From: Bacillus sp. NTK034
GTDB lineage: Bacteria > Bacillota > Bacilli > Bacillales > Cytobacillaceae
Direction: 5' to 3'
Length of the DNA: 64,000 bases
Assembly (NCBI RefSeq): GCF_017303275.1
Contig: NZ_JAFKOJ010000001.1
Span: 744,001-808,000, forward strand
Part shown: piece after piece, positions 58,213 to 64,000 of the stretch
Position numbering within the stretch: position 1 is the first letter of the stretch
Layout: each line of letters begins with the position of its first letter
Notes under the pieces: model-generated
The model's input: only the letters and a program-made list of their open reading frames with translations
What the model was told of the DNA's origin: nothing
Database searches by the model: none
Program-made: the position numbers and the translations under genes

Positions 58213-58587
58213 TTATGAGTCTTTCTTCATCATGTCTGAAAGATCCAGATCCAGAAGTTTTTTTCCGTTTACAGAAAGTTTCACCTGTTTATAATCCTCT
58301 GATGTTTCCACAACAGGCAGCAGATTTTTTAATGCAGGAATCATATTCCCGATCCCGGAGGAATTTTTTGTGAAGAGCCCTTCTAAGTTTTTCAACGGCT
58401 TAAGAGATTCCATAAGATTTCCTTTTAACTCTTCAGACTGAATTTTTTCTAATCCTTTTGTATAGAATTCGCCCAATGTTTCAGTAAACTTGGCTGCCAT
58501 TTGTTCAGCATATTGTTTTGCTTCTTCTCCTGTCAGCTCTTTGCCATTGATTGAAACTTTATAGTTGGAGTTCTCCTTGTCTGCCAT
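58213..58587 (-). CDS. Unrecognised protein, first gene of the cotE-divergent cassette
   Basis: A 124-residue charged protein I do not recognise. The ends mirror each other: NYKVSINGKELTGEE near the start and KQVKLSVNGKKLLDLDL near the end, suggesting two beta hairpins enclosing a helical middle (EEAKQYAEQMAAKFTETLGEF). It starts at ATG 58587 (complement) behind a perfect AAGGAGGTGA. A SigK-like promoter lies upstream. It is read away from cotE, from the same intergenic region, which argues for sporulation expression but does not prove it. Confidence 0.7.
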   Translation of the reverse strand: MADKENSNYKVSINGKELTGEEAKQYAEQMAAKFTETLGEFYTKGLEKIQSEELKGNLMESLKPLKNLEGLFTKNSSGIGNMIPALKNLLPVVETSEDYKQVKLSVNGKKLLDLDLSDMMKKDS

Positions 58588-58613
58588 TCCTGTTCACCTC
58601 CTTATCGATAGTT

Positions 58614-58641
58614 TATTATATTGATTCATGAGCCAAGCTGT
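58614..58641 (-). promoter_or_regulatory. Possible SigK promoter of the minus-strand cassette
   Basis: On the minus strand AC at 58641-58640, 17-base spacer, AATATAATA at 58622-58614. It fits AC-N17-CATANNNTA except the first base of the -10. Confidence 0.35.
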
Positions 58642-58772
58642 CTCCGCAGATGGAGCAGGACAAACGTGCATTTTTCAATCACATACCTATCAGTGAGTTT
58701 TAAGGCCTTACCATAGGCAGGCACTTTCCTTATTTATATAGAGAATTCTCCTGCTGGATTTGTTCAGACCGG

Positions 58773-58799
58773 AACATTCGCCCGCTCCCGGCATACTAT
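58773..58799 (+). promoter_or_regulatory. Candidate SigE promoter (P1) of cotE
   Basis: AACATT at 58773-58778, 13-base spacer, CATACTAT at 58792-58799 (SigE -10 consensus CATACANT). cotE has a SigE promoter in B. subtilis. Confidence 0.5.
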
Positions 58800-58843
58800 A
58801 AATCATGCCAATACTTTTGCCTAACATTCATCAAAATTATCGC

Positions 58844-58871
58844 ACACTAGTCTAATATCCCGCATAGGATG
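58844..58871 (+). promoter_or_regulatory. Candidate SigK promoter (P2) of cotE
   Basis: AC at 58844-58845, 17-base spacer, CATAGGATG at 58863-58871. It lies just upstream of the gene, where B. subtilis has its SigK promoter P2. Confidence 0.45.
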
Positions 58872-58903
58872 AATTGAAAATGAATGAGGAGGGTTCGCTC
58901 GCA

Positions 58904-59449
58904 ATGGGAGATTACAGAGAGATTATAACGAAAGCGGTCGTTGCGAAAGGACGTAAATTCACACAGTCCAATCATACGATCTGCCCGTCACACCATCCGT
59001 CAAGCATACTTGGCTGCTGGATCATAAACCATACGTACGAGGCGAAAAAAGCTGGAAAAACAGTGGAAATCTGCGGCCATTATGACATTAACGTTTGGTA
59101 CTCTTTCAACAACAATACAAAAACCGAAGTTGTTACCGAACGGGTTGAGTATAAAGATGTCATTAAATTGAAGTACCGTGATCCGGACTGTTTGGATGAT
59201 CATGATGTCATCGCCCGTGTTCTGCAGCAGCCGAGCTGCTGTGAAGCAGTCATTTCTCCAAACGGCAACAAAATCATCGTCACTGTGGAAAGAGAGTTCA
59301 TGGTCGAGGTGATCGGCGAAACAAAAGTTTGTGTAGCTGTTTACCCAGACAAGTGCGAATGCGATGATGACGATTGGGGACTTGATGTGGATGATGAAGA
59401 ATTCGAGGATTTAAATCCAGATTTCTTGGTGGGAACTGAAGAAGAATAA
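58904..59449 (+). CDS. cotE: Outer spore coat morphogenetic protein CotE
   Basis: Mother-cell protein that rings the forespore and recruits the outer coat. The product from ATG 58904 is 181 residues, exactly the B. subtilis length, with [52 protein letters not shown] and [16 protein letters not shown]. The acidic tail ending [13 protein letters not shown] is the coat-recruitment region. It has more cysteines than I recall for B. subtilis, including adjacent SCC and CECDDDD. ATG 58904 follows GAGGAGGG; earlier frame codons overlap it. Confidence 0.96.
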   Translation: MGDYREIITKAVVAKGRKFTQSNHTICPSHHPSSILGCWIINHTYEAKKAGKTVEICGHYDINVWYSFNNNTKTEVVTERVEYKDVIKLKYRDPDCLDDHDVIARVLQQPSCCEAVISPNGNKIIVTVEREFMVEVIGETKVCVAVYPDKCECDDDDWGLDVDDEEFEDLNPDFLVGTEEE

Positions 59450-59453
59450 TGAC

Positions 59454-59487
59454 AAACTAGGAGGTTTTGCTTCCTAGTTTTTCTTTT
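59454..59487 (+). terminator. Intrinsic terminator of cotE
   Basis: AAACTAGGA pairs with TCCTAGTTT and is followed by a T-rich tract. Confidence 0.85.
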
Positions 59488-59612
59488 TATATTTTCATAA
59501 TGGGAGCCATATTCCAGCGAATTATCGACTGTATCTTCAGCCTTTAGTCTGAATTCATCTGCAGAGTCTTTCCTTAGAATGGAGGTATAAGATGTAAAGG
59601 GGAGAGGCAAGG

Positions 59613-60662
59613 ATGAAAATATTTCAATTGAATTTGAAGTGCAATGATTTAGACAGGATGAAAGAATTTTATACAGATGTGCTGGAAATGGAGCTGCTGA
59701 TGGAGACTGAAAGTTATTTTACGATAATGGCCGGTTCAACAAAGATTCTTTTTGAGAAAGATGCAGCAATTCCATTTTATCATGTATGTTTCCGGACTAA
59801 TACTGGACACTTTGATCATATGTATCAAAAATTAGGGGCTGAAAGCGTGCTGCTGGCAAATGAGAGTGGTGAGTACAGTATGTTTTGGAAAGGAAAGCAG
59901 GCCTATTTTATCGATCCGGACGGAAATATTATGGAGATGCTGGAGCGCCCATTGGATGGTGTAAAAAAGGAGGATATCCGCTGGCATGATGTTGGGGAAG
60001 TTGGCTTGCCTGTCAAAGATGTTTCCGCAATGGCGCGGGAATTAGATCAGTATTTGTACAATGAACAGATGGATTCCAGCGAGACGTTTGCTTTTTACGG
60101 AGACAGGAAAGGGGTTTTTGTGCTTGTGAAGGAAGGGCGTAACTGGTATCCAACTGAAAGGGCTTCCGTTATTTCTCCGATTAAAATATTTGCTTCGGGA
60201 CCAGAGGATGCTATGTTTCAGCATCAGGAATATCCTTACGAAGTGATCGTGAGAAAGGAGTGGGAAGGGAGCATTCCAGCTGTGCAATTTCGCATTGCAC
60301 GTCCCACAAACCAGCTTGATAAACTCATTTCCTTTTATGAAAAAGGACTGGGTCTGAAAAGAGTCGGCGAGTTTCGGAATCATGAAGGCTATGATGGCAT
60401 TATGATTGGTCTGCCTGATAGCCAGTACCATCTTGAATTTACTCAATCCAGGGAAATAATGGAGCTTCCGAAGCCAACAAAGGAACATCTATTAGTCTTT
60501 TATGTTGGAGACCGCCTGGAGCGGGATAACATTGCCGAAAGGCTTGCAGCTATTGGGTATTTGGAAACAGATCCGGAAAATCCATATTGGGGCAGAGGCG
60601 GAGTGACGATAGAAGATCCTGATGGATGGCCGATTGTATTGATGAATACGCTAGGAATATGA
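59613..60662 (+). CDS. Two-domain VOC protein with YycE-like C-terminus
   Basis: A 349-residue protein with two vicinal-oxygen-chelate (glyoxalase/dioxygenase fold) parts. Residues 1-115 form one VOC module (FYTDVLEMELLMET...AYFIDPDGNIMEMLERP). From about residue 225 a second module closely resembles stand-alone YycE of B. subtilis (FRIARPTNQLDKLISFYEKGLGLKRVGEF, EGYDGIMIGLPDSQYHLEFTQ, VTIEDPDGWPIVLMNT). Residues 120-220 may be a divergent extra module. Substrate and function are unknown. ATG 59613 follows GGGGAGAGG. It has its own terminator. Confidence 0.85.
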   Translation: MKIFQLNLKCNDLDRMKEFYTDVLEMELLMETESYFTIMAGSTKILFEKDAAIPFYHVCFRTNTGHFDHMYQKLGAESVLLANESGEYSMFWKGKQAYFIDPDGNIMEMLERPLDGVKKEDIRWHDVGEVGLPVKDVSAMARELDQYLYNEQMDSSETFAFYGDRKGVFVLVKEGRNWYPTERASVISPIKIFASGPEDAMFQHQEYPYEVIVRKEWEGSIPAVQFRIARPTNQLDKLISFYEKGLGLKRVGEFRNHEGYDGIMIGLPDSQYHLEFTQSREIMELPKPTKEHLLVFYVGDRLERDNIAERLAAIGYLETDPENPYWGRGGVTIEDPDGWPIVLMNTLGI

Positions 60663-60688
60663 AGCTTCCGGTTTGCCGGGAGCTTTTC
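60661..60688 (+). terminator. Intrinsic terminator of the VOC gene
   Basis: AAGCTTCCGG pairs with CCGGGAGCTT around TTTG with a short T-run. Confidence 0.75.
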
Positions 60689-60779
60689 CAATGTTAATTA
60701 AAAAATGAATAAGCCATCGTTTTCCTAAATATGTTAAAATAGCAAAGTAGTATAATGAATAATGAAAGGTTGAGGGTTT

Positions 60780-61397
60780 ATGTTTAAAAAGGTTGCATCT
60801 GATGTGCTGGGATTAAGCGATGTGGGAAGCGTCATCCAGCCGGCTGATTATGACAAGGTTGATGCTGACGATTATGTCCTGCACGAAGATAATGAGAAAA
60901 TTTATTTCCTGATCAAGTCCAAGTCGGATGAATACTGCTTTACGAATAAAGCGCTTATTCATCTGGATGGTACAAGTGCAGTCAGCAAAAAACGAACTCT
61001 AAAGCGCTACAGCTACCGTGAATACAGCATTTCCAATGTGATGCTGGAAACAGCTGGTACAGTTGATTTAGATGTAGAAATCAAATTCGTGATCGGATCC
61101 CAGGCTTTCTCTATTGACGTACATAAAAAGCATATCGAAGAATTGAAAGATTTATATAAAGCCCTGATCCGCATTTCCGAAATCTGCCGCGAAAATGAAG
61201 TGTCGATGGAGTATGCTGAAAAAAGCCTGAATTTGGCATCAAGCACTCTTGGTCGTTCAGTGTCCAGTCAGGACGCCAATGTAGTGGATAATTTCCGTGT
61301 ATTGAATGAAACAGCCTTCAATTGGCTGATGAACAGCCGCAAGAAATATAATGTGAAAGATTTCGGTTATGTGTTTGAAAAATACATCAATAACTAA
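60780..61397 (+). CDS. PH-domain protein, YvbH-like
   Basis: A 205-residue cytoplasmic protein resembling B. subtilis YvbH. The first 120 residues are the bacterial PH-like domain (KIYFLIKSKSDEYCFTNKALIHLDG, KRTLKRYSYREYSISNV, DVEIKFVIGSQAFSIDVHK), and the rest is the helical YvbH extension (LYKALIRISEICREN, ETAFNWLMNSRKKYNVKDFGYVF). There is no signal peptide. Function is unknown. ATG 60780 follows a weak GAAAGGTTGAGGG site. It ends at a terminator before the type 2 repeat. Confidence 0.85.
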   Translation: MFKKVASDVLGLSDVGSVIQPADYDKVDADDYVLHEDNEKIYFLIKSKSDEYCFTNKALIHLDGTSAVSKKRTLKRYSYREYSISNVMLETAGTVDLDVEIKFVIGSQAFSIDVHKKHIEELKDLYKALIRISEICRENEVSMEYAEKSLNLASSTLGRSVSSQDANVVDNFRVLNETAFNWLMNSRKKYNVKDFGYVFEKYINN

Positions 61398-61404
61398 GAA
61401 ATAC

Positions 61405-61437
61405 TGGCAGCTCTCCATTTGGGGAGCTGCTGTTTTT
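61405..61437 (+). terminator. Intrinsic terminator of the YvbH-like gene
   Basis: CAGCTCTCC pairs with GGGGAGCTG around ATTT and is followed by TGTTTTTC. Confidence 0.85.
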
Positions 61438-61474
61438 CTAAAATAAGAAGTTTTAAGTTTTGAACTTCGATAAC

Positions 61475-61597
61475 TGTCTAGATCCAGCGCATACCCCCTC
61501 GAGGTCACAAGCCAATCCTCCCAAAAAGGCAAAGAACGCCTTTCCGTGAGGATCATCTTGTGCTTGTCGGGGGTGGGCAAGGCGCTTCCGCTTTTCT
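61475..61597. repeat. Bacillaceae intergenic palindromic repeat (type 2)
   Basis: A single long hairpin can be drawn: ACCCCC/GGGGGT (61493-61498 with 61569-61574), CACAAG/CTTGTG, ATCCTC/GAGGAT, and an apical AAAGGC/GCCTTT (61525-61543). TGTCTAGATCCAGCGC and GGCGCTTCCGCTTTTCT flank it. I recall this as another abundant Bacillaceae repeat. The sequence differs from the type 1 element at 3493. Confidence 0.75.
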
Positions 61598-61637
61598 AAT
61601 CGCCAAATATTGCACGTCTGAGTCAGCCGATAATCTA

Positions 61638-61646
61638 TGATATAAT
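61638..61646 (+). promoter_or_regulatory. Extended -10 promoter of mutS
   Basis: TGATATAAT is an extended -10 (TGN-TATAAT) without a good -35. A perfect TTTTAGAG/CTCTAAAA hairpin (61658-61678) follows in the leader. Confidence 0.55.
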
Positions 61647-61720
61647 GAAAAAGACGTTTTTAGAGAAAATCTCTAAAACAGGATTATAAAATAATAGATT
61701 ATGGATCGTTGGAGGAAGTT

Positions 61721-64000
61721 ATGGCAGCAGCTTACACGCCTATGATACAGCAATACTTACGGGTAAAGGCAGAATATCAGGATGCCTTTTTATTTTTTCG
61801 CCTTGGCGATTTTTACGAAATGTTTTTTGATGATGCACTTAATGCATCACAGGAGCTTGAAATCACATTAACCAGCCGCGAGGGAGGTACGGAAGAAAGG
61901 ATTCCCATGTGCGGGGTGCCGTATCATTCAGCACCGGTTTATATTGAACAATTGATTGAAAAAGGATACAAAGTCGCAATCTGCGAGCAAACAGAAGATC
62001 CGAAACAGGCAAAAGGAGTTGTGAAGCGGGAAGTCGTTCAGCTTATCACACCTGGAACAATGATGGAAGGCAAAGGCCTTCAGGAAAAAGAAAACAACTA
62101 TATTGCATCGATTTCGGTCTTTGAAGATGAAACCTTTGGATTTGCCACCAATGATTTATCAACAGGTGAGACGAAGGTAACGATGTTAAGCAGCGGGTTT
62201 GATGAGGTCTTGAACGAGCTGTCTATGTCAGGTGCAAAGGAAGTAGTCATCTCTTCCGACTTTGATGGAGAATGGCAGAGGAGAATGAAAGAACGCTCCG
62301 TCATGGCGATTTCATTCGAGGATGATTGCGGAGTCCGGGACTCTTTCGAGGGACTTCTGGCTGGTTTAAATCAGGACAAGCTCAGGACAACTTCTTGCAG
62401 ACTGATTAATTACCTGTACCGTACGCAAAAGAGGAGCCTGGATCACCTTCAAAAGGTGGCTACTTATCAGATTAATCAATACATGAAAATCGATTATTTT
62501 TCAAAAAAGAATCTTGAGCTGACAGAAACCATCCGCAGCAAAGGGAAGAAGGGCTCACTGTTATGGCTCTTGGATGAAACGAAGACTGCCATGGGAGGAC
62601 GCCTGTTAAAGCAATGGATCGACAGGCCGCTTATTGATGAACAGGAAATCAAGCGCCGCCATTCGCTGGTTGAAACGCTTATTCACTCTTTCTTTGAACG
62701 GGAAGAAATCCGGGAAAAGCTGAAGGAAGTTTATGATCTGGAACGCCTTGCAGGAAGAGTGGCATTTGGAAATGTAAATGCCCGCGACCTTGTACAGCTT
62801 AAGAAATCTCTTCAGCAGATACCTGTTTTAAAAGAAATGGTCTCAAATCTGCCGAGTGAAGAAGCAGTGAGGCTTGCTGAGCGCCTGGATGCCTGTGAAG
62901 AAGTCACTGATACTTTGGAAAGCGCGATAATGGAAAATCCGCCGCTGTCTTTGAAGGATGGAAACATCATTCAGGACGGCTATCATGAAGAGCTGGATAA
63001 ATACCGTGATGCCAGCCGCAACGGGAAAACCTGGATTGCCCAGCTTGAAAAGCAGGAACGTGAAAAAACAGGCATTAAATCATTAAAAATAGGTTTTAAC
63101 CGTGTGTTTGGCTATTATATTGAAGTAACCCGCGCCAATCTTCATCTATTACAGGAAGGGCAATATGAGCGCAAACAGACCCTGACCAATGCCGAAAGAT
63201 TTATTACGCCTGAATTAAAGGAAAAAGAGGCACTCATACTGGAAGCGCAGGAAAAGTGCGTGGAGCTGGAGTATGAATTATTTACTAATGTCCGCGAACA
63301 TGTAAAAGAATTTATTCCGAGATTGCAAAAGCTTGCGAAAACAGTAAGTGAGCTGGATGTTCTTCAGTGCTTCGCTGCTGTCAGCGAGCAGAGGCATTAT
63401 ATAAAGCCAAACTTTTCAAATGAAAGACGGGTTAATATTAAAGACGGCCGCCATCCAGTCGTTGAAAAAGTACTGAATGCACAGGAATATGTGCCGAATG
63501 ACTGTTATATGGATGCCGACCGTGAAATGCTGCTAATTACAGGGCCGAATATGTCCGGTAAAAGTACGTATATGAGGCAAATCGCCCTAACGGCGATTTT
63601 AGCGCAAATCGGCTGCTATGTGCCTGCTTCTGAAGCCGTGCTGCCGATTTTCGACCAGGTATTTACGAGAATCGGAGCCGCCGATGACCTAATTTCCGGC
63701 CAGAGTACGTTCATGGTCGAGATGCTTGAAGCGAGAAATGCGATTGTGAATGCCACTCAAAACAGTTTGATACTATTCGATGAAATCGGGCGCGGAACAT
63801 CCACCTATGATGGGATGGCATTGGCGCAGGCAATCATTGAATATATTCACAACCGGATTGGTGCGAAGACTTTATTTTCCACTCACTATCATGAATTGAC
63901 GGTGCTTGAAGAAGAACTGCAAAAGGTGAAAAACATCCATGTCAGCGCAGTCGAGCAAAATGGACGGGTTGTGTTCCTTCATAAAATTAAGGAAGGAGCG
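61721..64000 (+). CDS. mutS: DNA mismatch repair protein MutS (C-terminally cut by the window)
   Basis: Mismatch-recognition ATPase. The 760 codons present run without a stop to the window edge; the remaining C-terminus lies outside. The mismatch-wedge motif FYE is at residues 31-33 (RLGDFYEMF), the Walker [10 protein letters not shown] near residue 608, Walker [14 protein letters not shown] and the FSTHYHEL signature are all present. ATG 61721 follows TTGGAGGA. cotE-mutS proximity is usual in Bacillus; mutL normally follows. Confidence 0.95.
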   Translation, partial: MAAAYTPMIQQYLRVKAEYQDAFLFFRLGDFYEMFFDDALNASQELEITLTSREGGTEERIPMCGVPYHSAPVYIEQLIEKGYKVAICEQTEDPKQAKGVVKREVVQLITPGTMMEGKGLQEKENNYIASISVFEDETFGFATNDLSTGETKVTMLSSGFDEVLNELSMSGAKEVVISSDFDGEWQRRMKERSVMAISFEDDCGVRDSFEGLLAGLNQDKLRTTSCRLINYLYRTQKRSLDHLQKVATYQINQYMKIDYFSKKNLELTETIRSKGKKGSLLWLLDETKTAMGGRLLKQWIDRPLIDEQEIKRRHSLVETLIHSFFEREEIREKLKEVYDLERLAGRVAFGNVNARDLVQLKKSLQQIPVLKEMVSNLPSEEAVRLAERLDACEEVTDTLESAIMENPPLSLKDGNIIQDGYHEELDKYRDASRNGKTWIAQLEKQEREKTGIKSLKIGFNRVFGYYIEVTRANLHLLQEGQYERKQTLTNAERFITPELKEKEALILEAQEKCVELEYELFTNVREHVKEFIPRLQKLAKTVSELDVLQCFAAVSEQRHYIKPNFSNERRVNIKDGRHPVVEKVLNAQEYVPNDCYMDADREMLLITGPNMSGKSTYMRQIALTAILAQIGCYVPASEAVLPIFDQVFTRIGAADDLISGQSTFMVEMLEARNAIVNATQNSLILFDEIGRGTSTYDGMALAQAIIEYIHNRIGAKTLFSTHYHELTVLEEELQKVKNIHVSAVEQNGRVVFLHKIKEGA

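Larger units (their letters stand above)
58588..58903. other. Divergent control region between the cassette and cotE
   Basis: It holds the candidate SigK promoter for the minus strand and candidate SigE and SigK promoters for cotE. Between 58650 and 58770 I see no gene, hairpin or clear site. Confidence 0.6.
61398..61720. other. Gap before mutS
   Basis: It holds the YvbH terminator, the type 2 repeat (61475-61597) and the mutS promoter region. A 107-codon minus-strand frame over the repeat is not a gene. Confidence 0.6.

Noticed and set aside
61257..61580. 107-codon minus-strand frame over the YvbH gene end and type 2 repeat
   Set aside because: It overlaps a real gene, has no ribosome site and derives from the repeat sequence.

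Overview
The window is a contiguous stretch of a Bacillaceae chromosome, from the tail of dxr to the first 760 codons of mutS. The organism is an endospore former: the window carries dpaA/dpaB, spoIIIE, spoVS and cotE, and the gene order follows the dxr–mutS region of Bacillus subtilis (from memory, no search run). Codon usage is low to moderate GC. Two Bacillaceae-type intergenic palindromic repeats suggest a Cytobacillus/Bacillus firmus-like genome rather than B. subtilis itself. I saw no rRNA, tRNA, CRISPR array, prophage or insertion sequence. Nearly all genes are on the + strand; the exception is a three-gene minus-strand cassette at 57458-58587.

Layout. 1-8064: dxr tail, rasP, proS and polC, with a palindromic repeat before polC. 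8114-14565: the rimP-nusA-rnpM-ylxQ-infB-ylxP-rbfA-truB translation/transcription operon behind a good SigA promoter, with a terminator between rbfA and truB. 14632-18413: ribF, rpsO and pnp, the last two with structured leaders. 18599-29719: ylxY, mlpA, ymxH, then dpaA-dpaB-asd-dapG-dapA, rnjB, tepA and ylzJ. Asd, DapG and DapA make dihydrodipicolinate-pathway precursor and DpaAB converts it to the spore-core dipicolinate.

29890-38341: spoIIIE, then a GntR regulator and a four-gene BMP-type nucleoside ABC importer with CRE-like sites and a repeated candidate operator. 38663-42014: ymfF-ymfH-ymfI, the set linked to EF-P 5-aminopentanol modification. 42131-48000: ymfJ, ymfK, rodZ, pgsA, cinA and recA with an SOS box. 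48060-51090: rny, ymdB and spoVS with a SigH-like promoter. 51245-55072: a membrane dipeptidase and korAB. 55383-57355: miaB and ricA (ymcA), preceded by a perfect FNR/Rex-type palindrome. 57458-64000: three unrecognised minus-strand genes divergent from cotE, cotE itself, a VOC/YycE-like fusion, a YvbH-like PH-domain protein, a second repeat, and partial mutS.

Most of the window is ordinary conserved core. The best candidates for something undescribed are the three-gene cassette sharing cotE's control region (possible SigK-type promoter, perfect ribosome binding sites, no recognisable family), the FNR/Rex-type site placed exactly for class II activation upstream of the Fe-S enzyme gene miaB, the 17-bp helix between dapG and dapA, and the structured element before dpaA. 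Promoter, operator and RNA-fold calls were made by eye and none was computed.
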